Positions 8,392 to 18,013 are shown, counted from the first letter of the stretch. The stretch is DNA of 64,000 nt from JBGNFV01 sp049645705 (GCA_049645705.1 JBARUK010000065.1:1-64000); one strand, 5' to 3'. Numbers and translations: made by a program. The notes: generated by a model not told the origin, from the sequence alone.

Positions 8392-9852
8392 CTACTTCAC
8401 CCTGATGTGCTCATCTTGTCTGTCGCCGCGGTAGTCTTTTACTTTCAGGGTGTCGGCCTGTGGGCCAAAGGTGTATTTGGTAGGTGGCGTGGTGAGTATA
8501 AAGGTACCCTCACCAACACCGTGCAGAGCCTGGGCTTTCTCCGTGTCTGCTGCCGTAAGGTGCAGCATGCCCTCGCGGACTGTAAAGTGCAGCGTGTCCG
8601 TACCTGCCGCGTAGGTGCCTGCGAGTGGCGCGAGCTCCTGTGCGCTCATTGGTACCTTATCATAAAACTCAGGCTCAAACAGGCCCCAGTTATATTCCAT
8701 AGCCACGGAGCGCCATATATAGTTCAGCAGGTTGTAGGCCTCTTCGCTGTTACCGTTTTGCATCACTACCAGCGCCTGGTTATCGTCTGGTGAGCCCATC
8801 ATAAAACAGGTGTAGCCGGGTATGGAGCCATCGTTTCGGAACATGAAGTAGTCGTCACCCGCAAATACATTGAAGCCTCTCTTTATCCATTCTTTATTAA
8901 ATACCCACTGTGCCGTAGTATCCGATATAATGCCCTCGCCCTGGTCGTTATACGTATCCAGCAGGTTTATCAGAAATTTGCCCAGGTCGGTAGGCGTCGT
9001 CCATATGGCCCCGGCACCGTATGAGGGGTGCTGGTAGTAGGGCAGGGGCTGCAGCTCATCGTCATAGCCGGTGGCTATGCTGCTGCGCATAGCGTCGGGC
9101 AGTGCCTGGCTGAAGGTACTGCGGGACATGCCCGCGGGTTTCAGTACAAGGTCGTCCATCAGTTCTTCGAAGGGCCGGTCCGTAGCCTCGCTCAGCACCT
9201 CGGCTATCAGCATATAGCCGGTGTTGGAGTACTTATACCGCTCTCCCGGTACCCGTACCACCTGCGCGGGCTTGCCCAGTTTCCGGCCGGAGAGTATGTC
9301 CTTATTGGCGGGCAGGGTTTCATCGGGCGACATTTCAGGATGATAATCATTCAGTATGCCTGCCGTATGGGCTATGAGCCGTTTCAGCGTCACCTTTTCT
9401 GTTTGGGTAAAGGCATTTTCGGGTAGTTGCCACCCTTGCAGCATCTCGTTTACATCCTGGTCCAGTTGCACCTGTCCCTGCTCCGCCAGGTGCAGTGCGG
9501 CCATGGCGGTGAGGGGTTTGCTCAGGCTGGCCCCTCTGAATATGGTGCCCGGCGTCACCGGGGTAGAGTCCTCCAGGCTCGCATATCCGTAGCAGCGTGT
9601 CCAGGCCACTTCGCCATTGTCTACAAACGCAATGCTGACGCCGGGCACCCCGAGCGCCTGCATCATGTCCTCTATAGTACGGGGTTCTTGCAGCCCATTG
9701 ATGACGTATATGGGGTATAGCTTGCTGGTAATGCTGTCCGGGCGGGATGCCGTAGTGTCTTCGGTGTGCGTACTGGCGTGCCTGCCGGTCTCTTCATGGC
9801 TGCAGGCCATAGCAAGGCCCAGGCAAATAAGTAGTGGTAAGATTGGCTTCAT
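8392..9852 (-). CDS. Beta-lactamase-fold serine hydrolase lipoprotein
   Basis: This 486-residue protein has a lipoprotein signal ending in LAMACSH. It then has a class C beta-lactamase/penicillin-binding-protein-like domain with SxxK at GASLSKPLTAM and the YxN motif at YKYSNTGYM. A C-terminal beta-rich extension (about residues 400-486) follows. Enzymes of this family are peptidases or esterases more often than true beta-lactamases. It should be anchored in the outer or periplasmic membrane face. It is transcribed alone, convergent to the molybdoenzyme operon. Confidence 0.88.
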   Translation of the reverse strand: MKPILPLLICLGLAMACSHEETGRHASTHTEDTTASRPDSITSKLYPIYVINGLQEPRTIEDMMQALGVPGVSIAFVDNGEVAWTRCYGYASLEDSTPVTPGTIFRGASLSKPLTAMAALHLAEQGQVQLDQDVNEMLQGWQLPENAFTQTEKVTLKRLIAHTAGILNDYHPEMSPDETLPANKDILSGRKLGKPAQVVRVPGERYKYSNTGYMLIAEVLSEATDRPFEELMDDLVLKPAGMSRSTFSQALPDAMRSSIATGYDDELQPLPYYQHPSYGAGAIWTTPTDLGKFLINLLDTYNDQGEGIISDTTAQWVFNKEWIKRGFNVFAGDDYFMFRNDGSIPGYTCFMMGSPDDNQALVVMQNGNSEEAYNLLNYIWRSVAMEYNWGLFEPEFYDKVPMSAQELAPLAGTYAAGTDTLHFTVREGMLHLTAADTEKAQALHGVGEGTFILTTPPTKYTFGPQADTLKVKDYRGDRQDEHIRVK

Positions 9853-10419
9853 GGTCTCTTATAATAGTGATAGGCTGGCTTACAGACAAAAACTCTGCCA
9901 CGGCAGTAAAGACCTTCTGGTCAATGACTTAATGGATAAGCACAGCCAGGCAACTGTTCGGTTACGTACGTGAGTGTACGTATTTGTGGGGTGGGGGGTA
10001 TAATTTTAAGGCTCTACTACAGCCGATAACCACTCGTAGAGGGTTTTTGGAAAGTCAATGCATACATAAACCAGCAGCCTTTCGTTGCTTCGCCTAATGT
10101 CCTGACCACAGTGTAGAGACGGCAGATCGTAATGATAGCCCTGTTTCGAGTTTGTCCCATTGAGATCCCGTCGGGGTAACGCACCTGGCAGAGTGTACGG
10201 GACAGATCTCCTTGTTGACCGTAGCAGTCAGGTTAATAGCAGAATTGCCCTAATGTCTATATCCTAGTAACATTCTGCCAGCCCCGCCCCTGGCTGACAA
10301 ATCACTGCGTGCTATTTCACAAACGGCAGTACATGGCCAGGCCCTGCTGCCGCATGATATATGAGTTTATACTATAAAGGTCAGGGTCTATAAGGCGAGC
10401 GCATATAACAACAACATGC
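9853..10419. other. Intergenic, no gene seen
   Basis: This 567 bp stretch has no credible ORF on either strand and no recognisable RNA gene. A symmetric block TACGTACGTGAGTGTACGTA lies near 9964-9983, close upstream of the serine hydrolase, and could be regulatory. Confidence 0.5.
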
Positions 10420-10965
10420 CTACTCCCGATGGTAGATATAGCCGAGTGAACCCAAAGAAACCGCTTTGTGATAGGTCTGGCCAACCTGGTAGTTGTTAAA
10501 TACGCTCTCGGAAACTCGCAGATCCACTACTCTGCCTAACTTTTCATCATAAACTTCAAGGTAGTGCCTGATGATACCGCGATTATCCGTTATGTTTTTC
10601 TCTACAATATCGCCGGTCACCACTTGTTCATATTGCGTGCCCGACCGGTTGATCGCACTGATTCCGGCCTGGCTTATTGCGAAAAAGTGAAGCATCATGG
10701 CCGGTATGTACACGATGAATCTAAGGACAGTTTTGTTCCGGGTGGCCTTTTGAGTATCTAACCCTTCGTATATATTCCAAAAACTCTCCGACAGCAGTAT
10801 CCGCTAGCATGACATGACCAGAGACAGTAGGATTATAGGTATGAGGAGGTAGTCGAATATAAGCCCGGATGCAGTATACTCGATATGAAAACTGATCATT
10901 TCATATAAAGTAAGCCCAAACAGGATAAGGACCACTGGCACGAGATACAAAGCTGACCGCCACAC
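10420..10965 (-). pseudogene. Membrane protein gene split by an in-frame TAG
   Basis: Reading continuously on the minus strand from a GTG at 10965, the frame encodes an N-terminal membrane part (YLVPVVLILFGLTLYE and FDYLLIPIILLSLVMSC). It meets one TAG at 10804-10806 and then continues open to the stop at 10420. The distal part contains another hydrophobic segment (FIVYIPAMMLHFFAI) and a beta-rich tail. The distal fragment alone could only start at a GTG inside a hydrophobic segment, so a nonsense-disrupted gene is the simpler reading. It lies directly downstream of another gene with the same kind of lesion. The function is unknown. Confidence 0.6.
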
Positions 10966-11001
10966 CTTTTTCCTTAATTCCTTTTTTTGCCGGGATCAGT
11001 A

Positions 11002-11889
11002 CTAACGCAGCGTTCTGTAATTCTGGCAGGCTACATCTATTATTTTCTTAGTATTATCTACGATATGAAAATACTTGTTTACTATATCTTCCAAGCCTTC
11101 CTGGCTTACCTCTACCTTATAGCTTCTCTCAACGTAAATGTTGATTCTGTAATAATTCCAAAAAAAACGAATACCCGGAGATGCTTCCCTTATTTCTTCC
11201 CGGTAGGAATATTTTAGATAATCAAAAAATGAATGGTTCGTAAAATTGAAATCTATTCTGCCACTGACAACCAACTCAACTCCTTCTACCGGGAAGTTAC
11301 CAACTGATATGATTCGATCTTCATCATATACTACATCAGCCTTGTTGTAATGATCCTCCAAAACACGAAAGAAGCTGGGGATAAAAAAATTCCATTCTTC
11401 AGTTAGGTTTTCTGGCAGATAAACTAATCCGTTAGTTTCCTTTTTGACTTTTTTAGATGATTTTTTTAATACTGACGCATTTTTGATCGATTATATCTCA
11501 TCTAAAGCCTCCTGGAAAATCAACTCATCCGAGCCTTTTTCGATTAAAATTCCCATTTCACGATTATTGCGTTCTGAGAACTCATAGAGGTTCATAGACG
11601 TAATAATCATGCTTTTTTCATTCAGGTAGCATTTTGCATGAAGGTTCTCACAGAAGAAAACTTCTATATTGGTAAACGATTCGATTTTAAGTCTTTCTGC
11701 CTCATTCAATTCGCTTTTACCATAGATTAAGGTAATAGCAATATTTCTTAAACCTGCGTCTATGAGTCTGTCGTATAAATTCTTACTCAGGCTTAAGTAT
11801 GGTGTACATAGTGTGAGATGCCTATCTGCTTTTAATATTATTTGTTCGATATAAAAGGAATTACCTGTAGTAGTCAGAAATTTCGCCAT
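11002..11889 (-). pseudogene. Phospholipase D-like domain gene split by an in-frame TAA
   Basis: The 132-residue upstream part (11491-11889) has an HKD-type site HAKCYLN followed by ITSMNLYEFSERNNREMGI, as in PLD-like (nuclease/phosphodiesterase) proteins of Bacteroidota. It ends at TAA 11491-11493. The same frame then stays open for another ~160 codons to 11002, and this downstream part contains no methionine codon at all, so it cannot easily be an independent gene. The intact relatives are, from memory, roughly twice the length of the upstream fragment. The region is AT-rich compared with its surroundings. Either this is a recent nonsense mutation, or the first half alone remains active. 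Confidence 0.7.
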
Positions 11890-12038
11890 AATAGCCAGGG
11901 TGATTCAATACAAACCCTAAATCTAGCTATTTCTCAATTTGCGCGAAAGTAAAATGCTTGTATAGGTTATAAATGCCCTCTTCTTAACTTCATGACAAAG
12001 ACAGATAACTCATTGAGAGAAAGGCGGCCTTTAGCATC

Positions 12039-12224
12039 CTATGTAATAGGCAAATTGCCTGCATGATATGCTTGGGTAGGTCCGCCTTCTGCTTTCCATA
12101 AATGATCAGCCCGGCTCTGACCTGTAACCTTTTGCTTCGAAAACACACGTGCTTCTGTTTTTTTTATGTCCTGCTGAGGAAACACGATTGCGCTGATCCT
12201 AAGTGCGAAGGGCATAATTTTCAT
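12039..12224 (-). CDS. Small hypothetical ORF (doubtful)
   Basis: This 61-codon ORF starts MKIMPFALRISAIVF and contains an EGG motif near its C-terminus (WKAEGGPTQ). No family is recognised. It lies in the 386 bp gap between the PLD-like gene and the lipoprotein gene, antisense to the latter. It could be a remnant or a chance ORF. Apart from it the gap 11890-12276 shows nothing. Confidence 0.25.
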   Translation of the reverse strand: MKIMPFALRISAIVFPQQDIKKTEARVFSKQKVTGQSRADHLWKAEGGPTQAYHAGNLPIT

Positions 12225-12276
12225 CTCTTATTGGGAGAATCGAGAAAAAGACCCGTTTTTTGCAGGCTAATTTATA

Positions 12277-13140
12277 ATGATAAACATGAGAAAATTTACT
12301 GTAGTCTTATCGCTTTTTCTGCTGAGTCTTTCCTTTGCCTGTAGCCAGGAAGAAAAGAACGAAGTACTGGTAAAAGTGGCCTATAAACCTAACTCCAGCT
12401 ATAATTCTACCCTCAAAGTAGAGTCGAACTCTACTATGAACTTCGAAGGCGCCGATGCCATGATCGAGCAGATGAAGTCTATGGGCATGGAACTACCAAT
12501 GGTAGTAGATGCTGTGCAGACCATAGAGTTTACTGTAGATACCGAAAGCCAGACAGGCGATGAGAGCTATCCTGTGGCTATAGAGTACCAAAAGGTGAGC
12601 AATGAGCAGAAGTTGAGTGGAAAATCGATGCCGGGTAACCCCAGCCCGCTGGAGGGTATGAAGGTATATGGAGAAATAGATCAGCAGGGCAAAATGTCTA
12701 TGGACTCTATAGGCGGAAGCATAGATGCCCGGATGAAGCAGTCTATCCTGAAAGCGGCGAATAGCATGATGAACAGCATGGAATACCCTGAAAAAGCGGT
12801 AAAAATAGGCGAGTCATTTACCCAGGAAATTCCTGTTTCTATTCCGATTCCCGGTGCGGGGCCTATCTCCATGCAGATCGTTTCGGAATATACCCTGGAC
12901 CGTATAGAAGGCTCTAAGGCTTACTTCAACCTGAAAATGAATATGGACGAGATAGAAGCGGACATAGATGCGATAGGTAATGGAGAAGGTACGGCAGTAT
13001 ATGATATGGACATATCGCAGATGAGTTCTATGGATTCGAACATGGACATGGAGATGACGATCATGACGGAGCAGTTTACCATGACTTCCAAAAGCAAGAC
13101 TAGTACTAAAGCTGACATAGAGCTGGTCTCTGCAGACTAA
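12277..13140 (+). CDS. DUF6263-like lipoprotein
   Basis: This 287-residue protein has a signal peptide with a lipobox-like end (LLSLSFACSQ) and is therefore probably a lipoprotein. The mature part is a beta-rich domain, resembling the DUF6263 proteins of Bacteroidota. It is rich in methionine and acidic residues towards the C-terminus (SSMDSNMDMEMTIM). The second ATG (12286, MRKF) is an equally good start. It is a stand-alone gene with no clue to function beyond envelope location. Confidence 0.75.
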   Translation: MINMRKFTVVLSLFLLSLSFACSQEEKNEVLVKVAYKPNSSYNSTLKVESNSTMNFEGADAMIEQMKSMGMELPMVVDAVQTIEFTVDTESQTGDESYPVAIEYQKVSNEQKLSGKSMPGNPSPLEGMKVYGEIDQQGKMSMDSIGGSIDARMKQSILKAANSMMNSMEYPEKAVKIGESFTQEIPVSIPIPGAGPISMQIVSEYTLDRIEGSKAYFNLKMNMDEIEADIDAIGNGEGTAVYDMDISQMSSMDSNMDMEMTIMTEQFTMTSKSKTSTKADIELVSAD

Positions 13141-13207
13141 GCATATTGCTTTCCCCGGCTGCGACGATGATCCGGCCGGAGGAAGCTATTACAACCTCAT
13201 TCCAACC

Positions 13208-13305
13208 TTTCTGGTCGATCCCTTCAGGACGATCCCTTCAGGACGAACCTTTCCGGTCGAACCCTTCCGGTCGAACCTTTCTGACCGATCCCATCTGGAC
13301 GATCC
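13208..13305. repeat. Minisatellite: seven 14 bp units
   Basis: Seven contiguous imperfect copies of a unit with consensus YTTCYGGWCGAWCC fill 13208-13305 exactly (units begin at 13208, 13222, 13236, 13250, 13264, 13278 and 13292). There are no unique spacers, so it is not a CRISPR. It lies in non-coding DNA after the lipoprotein gene. Similar 15 bp arrays stand at 8301 and 49287. Confidence 0.85.
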
Positions 13306-14155
13306 CAATTTTTATACCTGGCGGGGCGGAGGCAGGTGGTTCACTTTCTGCCTGCTAAGAATGTGCCTCCTGAGGCTTCAACCCTAAGCAACCCATCATT
13401 CCAAAGCATTGTGTAGCTGCAAGGCATTGCCGCAAAACCGTAGCAAACACATTCTTTATGCCCCCCATTCCGGTTTTATCATCACAGTAGAGATACTATG
13501 CCTGGCGTCTTTACTGACGGGTATTGCGCCTTTCCGCGTGAGGGATAGAACGGCATGTCTAAGCTACGGGCTGTGAGCGGGGGGCTTGCGCTGCAGGGCT
13601 ACAGCCCGCAGCGAGTAGTGAAAGCCCGACCCGACGAGAGGAGGGACACGCCCTGGGCATGACAAGTCTCCGGCAATAGAAGCATGTTCCCGACCTCACC
13701 TCCTGTTTCCCTGCAAAAAGGACCACTAAAGTGTCTATATAACAGGCAATTCTCTGAATAATGCGGGGGTGGTACCCGGCGAAGGCGGTGCGCAGCAAGG
13801 CCAGAGGCATTTTCTGCTTATAATTGCTGACTGGCCATAGGGGTCCGTAGGTAGGAAAACCGGCAGCAGGTGGTGCGTATACGCTGTACTGACTGGCTGT
13901 ACAGGTTTTTTTCCTGGCGGGGCCGGCAGTATTTAACCGACTGAGGATGAGTGGAGTGGAATGGGGTGAGCGCGGGAAGAGGGGATTACCTCTTTGCTTT
14001 AGGCTATGCGCTCTTTTATATGCGGCAAAGGTACCCCGTATCTTGCGCATGTAAGGGAAAGTGTATCCTGCTGGATATTTTTCTCTACACCGCTCACTGA
14101 CAGGCAGGTAGCCTGCTCTGTCGGAATGTTTTAAAATGGACTATCTGAATATATC
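13306..14155. other. Long intergenic stretch before the injection-system region
   Basis: About 850 bp without a credible gene. The longest frame (minus strand 13559-14050) has an unnatural, Arg/Pro/Cys-rich composition and no family features. At 14099-14122 there is an inverted repeat, GACAGGCAGG / CCTGCTCTGTC with a 3-base loop and one bulge. It sits 33 bp before the first gene of the GH25 cluster and could be a terminator or a leader hairpin. Confidence 0.5.
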
Positions 14156-14533
14156 ATGCTGAGTGACCTTTGCATGCGTTTGCTAAAGCCTATACTGCCT
14201 CCTAACGAGCTGGTGTACATGCTGACCCACTGGTTTGGCAAGTCCCGCGAGGAGGTAAGGGCGCAGATGCTGAAACACGGCTTTGTATCTAAGAAAAAGC
14301 CTGATACGGCCAAAACGGCTGACGTGGTAGCGGGAACGATACCCCCGTCTGTGGTAAGCGAACTGTACGACAGGCTGCAGAAGAGCGGCCACGACAGCGA
14401 GTCGGCCGGTAAGATGCTGGCAAGTGCAGGTATGCGGCCCACCGAAATGGAACACCTGACGGGCACCAAGGAGGTGACGGGCGGGAACGCCTACAGTGTA
14501 TTTGAAAAAATAGTAAACCACACGCAGGTATGA
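14156..14533 (+). CDS. Small hypothetical protein, first gene of the GH25 cluster
   Basis: This 125-residue cytosolic-looking protein is not recognised. The core (PPNELVYMLTHWFGKSREEV) appears helical, followed by a second small helical block (VVSELYDRLQKSGHDSESAG). The start may instead be the ATG at 14174 (MRLLKPILPP). Its stop overlaps the start of the GH25 gene by 4 bp, so the two are translationally coupled. It could be a regulator or adaptor of the lysozyme; no function can be assigned. Confidence 0.65.
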   Translation: MLSDLCMRLLKPILPPNELVYMLTHWFGKSREEVRAQMLKHGFVSKKKPDTAKTADVVAGTIPPSVVSELYDRLQKSGHDSESAGKMLASAGMRPTEMEHLTGTKEVTGGNAYSVFEKIVNHTQV

Positions 14534-15357
14534 AAATTTTCTATACGTATGTGACGCTGGTGGTACTTCTGCTAGGCTCGCTGGCTGTAAATGTGTACCT
14601 GCTGGCAAGGTATGAGGGCAGAACACCGGACGGTAATGCTGGTGTGATAATAAAACATTCTGCTGTGCAGCAGGTGCCCGCTGCAGAGCCGCAGCCGCAG
14701 CCTGCGGGCGGCGTACCGAACACACCAGCGACATTTGCCGAAACTGAGCGTACGCTGGGGTGCGACCTCTCGCACTGGGACGGTGAGGTGAACTGGGTGG
14801 ATCTGAAGAAGTCGGGCGTGGAGTTCATATTTGTAAAAGCAACCCAGGGTACGGGGTATACAGACCCGAAATTTGAAGAAAACTGGGTGACTTCTAAGAA
14901 CTACGGGTTTGTAAGAGGTGCCTACCACTTCTACCAGCCGGGAAAGGACCCTAAGGCGCAGGCGGAGTACTTTCTGAGTGTAGTAAAACATGCGAAGGGG
15001 GACATAGTGCCGGTGCTGGACATAGAGATAGCCCACGGTACAGATGCGCAGCAGCTGACTGAGGACATAACGGTCTGGATCAATACGGTGAAGGAAGCGA
15101 TAGGGCGCTACCCTATTATATACACGGATCGCGGATTCTGGGATAAGAACATAACGGACGACTTCAACCACTGCCCGCTGTGGCTGGCCCAATGGGAAGA
15201 TACGCACAAGCCATACCTGCCCAGGGGCTGGAAGAAATGGGCCTTCTGGCAGTATTCGGAAGAGGGCGCGGTAAGCGGCATTAATGCCGGTACGAAGGTA
15301 GATCTGAGCCACTTCAACGGTCACATCGGGTCTCTGAGAAACTATCAGTTGGATTAA
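14530..15357 (+). CDS. GH25-family muramidase (lysozyme), membrane-anchored
   Basis: This 275-residue protein has an N-terminal hydrophobic anchor (YVTLVVLLLGSLAVNVYLLA), a Pro/Gln-rich linker, and a GH25 domain from about residue 73. Family 25 motifs are CDLSHWDGEVNW with the first catalytic Asp, VPVLDIEI, YPIIYTDRGFW and CPLWLAQW. GH25 enzymes cut the MurNAc-GlcNAc bond of peptidoglycan. The anchor would hold it in the inner membrane facing the periplasm. It lies ~2.9 kb upstream of the contractile injection operon on the same strand, coupled to a small gene before it and followed by a membrane protein gene. Release of particles from the producing cell is a plausible but unproven role. Confidence 0.9.
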   Translation: MKIFYTYVTLVVLLLGSLAVNVYLLARYEGRTPDGNAGVIIKHSAVQQVPAAEPQPQPAGGVPNTPATFAETERTLGCDLSHWDGEVNWVDLKKSGVEFIFVKATQGTGYTDPKFEENWVTSKNYGFVRGAYHFYQPGKDPKAQAEYFLSVVKHAKGDIVPVLDIEIAHGTDAQQLTEDITVWINTVKEAIGRYPIIYTDRGFWDKNITDDFNHCPLWLAQWEDTHKPYLPRGWKKWAFWQYSEEGAVSGINAGTKVDLSHFNGHIGSLRNYQLD

Positions 15358-15371
15358 TAAACAGGCCAAGG

Positions 15372-16247
15372 ATGATTCACCCAAAAATATTCAGGTGGCT
15401 TTGTATTCCCCTGCTGCTGCTTGCCTGGTTTAATCCGCTGAAGGATACCACGCTGCAGATACTGGAAGATGAGGCGGCGAAAGCGCTGGAGAGCCTGGCA
15501 GTACTGGAAGGTATATACATAATGGCGGAGTCGGCGGCCTCGTCGAGAATACCGCTGGTATCTGGTACATTTGAGGGAGCGGCCACTACGCTGCAGGAGG
15601 CTATAAGCTACCTCTCTATGGCCAATGTGGCGATAGCGGCAAACCTGCTGCTTACGAAGATGGTGCATACGAAAGTCATCGTGATCTCATTTGTACTGCT
15701 GTGGCTGGGGACGTTCTGGAAAAAGCACCAGGCTATGTTTTTGAAGGTACTGATAATCGGGTTTCTGCTAAACCCCGGACTGGATATATACGCGCATACG
15801 CTGAATACGCTGAACCGCGAGGCGAAGTTTGACAGCCAGGAGACACTGCACAGCCAGCTACAACTAATGCATAAGGACTATGCGCAAAAGGAGGACATGC
15901 GCCAGAAGGAAGTGCAGGACCGTAAGGAGAAACAACTGCAAAAGAACGCAGCGCAAGGGAAAGACCACCTGACCTTTGGCCAGAAGGTGGAAGACGCGGT
16001 AGTGAATACGGCCACATCGGGTGTGCAGGAACTGGAGGAGGACTACCGCCTGACGCGCACTTCCGTTAAGTTCATAGCCAAACAGTCGCTGGAGCTGGTA
16101 CTGAATGCCTTTACGTCCATCCTGTTTATGTACGTGCTGCTGCCTATAGGCTACCTGTGGCTGGCGTACAACTTTGCAGGATACTGGTTTACCCACACAG
16201 TAATAGCCACTGCGGCCACGCCGGACAAGACCACTACTACGGCCTGA
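15372..16247 (+). CDS. Hypothetical polytopic membrane protein
   Basis: This 291-residue protein has hydrophobic segments near residues 4-20, 95-118 and 245-275 (LCIPLLLLAWF, VIVISFVLLWLGTFW, LFMYVLLPIGYLWLAYNF). They flank a highly charged, probably coiled-coil middle (DYAQKEDMRQKEVQDRKEKQ). It starts 14 bp after the GH25 gene, so the two are probably co-transcribed. The pattern (lytic enzyme plus membrane protein) is reminiscent of lysis modules, but no holin family is recognised. Confidence 0.7.
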   Translation: MIHPKIFRWLCIPLLLLAWFNPLKDTTLQILEDEAAKALESLAVLEGIYIMAESAASSRIPLVSGTFEGAATTLQEAISYLSMANVAIAANLLLTKMVHTKVIVISFVLLWLGTFWKKHQAMFLKVLIIGFLLNPGLDIYAHTLNTLNREAKFDSQETLHSQLQLMHKDYAQKEDMRQKEVQDRKEKQLQKNAAQGKDHLTFGQKVEDAVVNTATSGVQELEEDYRLTRTSVKFIAKQSLELVLNAFTSILFMYVLLPIGYLWLAYNFAGYWFTHTVIATAATPDKTTTTA

Positions 16248-16686
16248 TAAATTGCTCACATAGCCACCCCTGAAGAACCCCCCGCTGCCGCGCATCGCAT
16301 AGGGATTATAGAATATGTACTCATGGCAAACAATAGCTTATATATTCAAAGCGGTATACAGTCTGCCTGTATTGATCCAAGCCATTCAGGATGATTAATA
16401 CGGGTGAACCAAGGGGGCTAAGTGTCCGGTTACCAACGGAGGCAGGAATAGGATGTTATTTAGAATACTACTGTCGACTTCGGGGACCCGTACGCTTACC
16501 AGCGTATGTAACCATGCAGTCCGGTTTTGGATATACATCACTGCCAGTTTTAGTCCAATCCTTTCTGGACGAGAACGACCCTTGAACTAAATGGAGTTTT
16601 TATATGCTTGCGCCAGAGGGGGCTTATTGATAAACTGTCTGCCGGTTTAGTCCAGGCGCTACGCTTGAAGAAAGTGAAGAGTTTTT
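16248..16686. other. Intergenic, no gene seen
   Basis: This 439 bp spacer contains one 64-codon plus-strand frame (16391-16585) without coding character. Two related blocks occur, CCAGTTTTAGTCCAATCC near 16549 and CCGGTTTAGTCCAGGCGC near 16642. The base composition drops towards AT-rich at the right edge. Confidence 0.4.
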
Positions 16687-17526
16687 TCAAAATGTACAGT
16701 TCAGACCTATTGCACAAGATTTTTTATTAGATCTAATGAAAATTATATCAGTATCCTTCCAAAACTCTTCCAAATCTAGTATTTGAATTTTTGAGTTCCC
16801 TGATTTACTTGATAAATGGAAAGATTGTGGTGAATGAGATGATAAAATATCTTTCAATTTAATCTTTATGTTGAAGCGGATACAATTACCTTTAATTTCC
16901 CTATACTTGTAATTGTTCTTCAATATTACGTAGCAATGTTTTTTATTGAGTTCTCCAGTGTATTTTTTTATAGTACTGTCTTTTTCAATTATGACAGTTC
17001 TGGCTCTTTGAAGACTATCATATGATTCAGCCAGTTTTTCCTCAAGAACTATATTGCTATTTTGAAGATCCTCAATGATTAATTTATAATCGTTTAGTTT
17101 TTTTTCATAGTATCTAGTTAGCTTTTCAAGCTCTTTTGTCTCAGGATTTTCAAGAATATCATTTTTAGAAATTTCTTCTTTTAGACTTGCAATTGTTCTA
17201 TCAAGTGATTCTATGTATCTTAATACCTTTTCTCCACGCTCTTCTTGTCCTTCTTCCAGATAAGGATTAATAAGAATATTGCTTTCTCTTTCAATCTCTT
17301 CAAGTTTACTTTGGATTTTATTAAACTCTTTATGGTAATTCTTAATTATTTCTCTTTCTTTTCTGAGACTATTTCTGTCTTTTAATAATCCGCTTTTTTC
17401 TTCTTTTAATTGTTTATTTAAGCTTTTAAGTTCTTTGCAATTATCACAAGATTGAAAAGTTATCAATATAAATAAAAAAGCAAATGTATATTTAATAGAA
17501 ATTTGAGAATTTGTAATTGTATTCAT
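16687..17526 (-). CDS. Coiled-coil lipoprotein, unknown
   Basis: This 279-residue protein has a signal peptide and lipobox-like end (FLFILITFQSCDNC). A long Lys/Glu-rich coiled coil (about residues 30-190) and a small C-terminal domain of ~80 residues follow. It is strikingly AT-rich, unlike the genes on either side, and antisense to them. Its start overlaps the end of the upstream 173-residue gene by 35 bp, so the two form an operon. It is likely a recent acquisition. A role in the injection system is possible only by position. Confidence 0.65.
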   Translation of the reverse strand: MNTITNSQISIKYTFAFLFILITFQSCDNCKELKSLNKQLKEEKSGLLKDRNSLRKEREIIKNYHKEFNKIQSKLEEIERESNILINPYLEEGQEERGEKVLRYIESLDRTIASLKEEISKNDILENPETKELEKLTRYYEKKLNDYKLIIEDLQNSNIVLEEKLAESYDSLQRARTVIIEKDSTIKKYTGELNKKHCYVILKNNYKYREIKGNCIRFNIKIKLKDILSSHSPQSFHLSSKSGNSKIQILDLEEFWKDTDIIFIRSNKKSCAIGLNCTF

Positions 17527-18013
17527 TATCCGCAGTAGATTGTATAATTAGTTCATTGTCATGATCTTTTATTATTGCATGCCCAATATTTTCTATTGAT
17601 ATTATATTAGGGCTATCTGTCATGACTATTATTAGATCATGTGATTTATCAAATTTTATGTTTTCAATTGTTAAGGTTAGATTATTATTTACTAAGTGTA
17701 CTATAGCATTGTAATTACCCGAATGGATTAAATAGTTTTCCTTGATGGAAATATTATTTTCAATCCCTCCGAAATATTCTCCACGTAAATCTAATTCTCC
17801 AATAAGAAGATGATCCGGCTTTTTAATATTAAAATCAGTACCTATTTTAAATGCTGTTGAAGATGCAAACAAAGCAAATATTGAAACTGCAAGTACATTA
17901 GGGACTTTATTTATACGATTTTCTTTATATAAGAATTTTATATAGGTAAATATGCCAGAACTGATTGTGAAAAAAACCAATAAGAAATTTATTGTTGTAT
18001 CTGTTATTAACAT
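17492..18013 (-). CDS. Hypothetical membrane protein, AT-rich island
   Basis: This 173-residue protein has two N-terminal membrane segments (INFLLVFFTISSGIFTYI and VLAVSIFALFASSTAF) and a beta-rich C-terminal domain of ~115 residues with regularly spaced Ile/Asn strands. It is AT-rich and not recognised. It is the first gene of a two-gene minus-strand unit with the coiled-coil lipoprotein, inserted between the GH25 cluster and the contractile injection operon. Confidence 0.6.
   Translation of the reverse strand: MLITDTTINFLLVFFTISSGIFTYIKFLYKENRINKVPNVLAVSIFALFASSTAFKIGTDFNIKKPDHLLIGELDLRGEYFGGIENNISIKENYLIHSGNYNAIVHLVNNNLTLTIENIKFDKSHDLIIVMTDSPNIISIENIGHAIIKDHDNELIIQSTADNEYNYKFSNFY

Noticed and set aside
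13208..13305. Possible CRISPR array
   Set aside because: Units are contiguous 14 bp without unique spacers, and there are no cas genes.
13559..14050. 163-codon minus-strand frame
   Set aside because: Arg/Pro/Cys-rich composition, no family features, and no neighbour support; it looks like a chance frame in non-coding DNA.
16391..16585. 64-codon plus-strand frame
   Set aside because: No start signal, no recognisable protein features, and it lies among repeat-like blocks.
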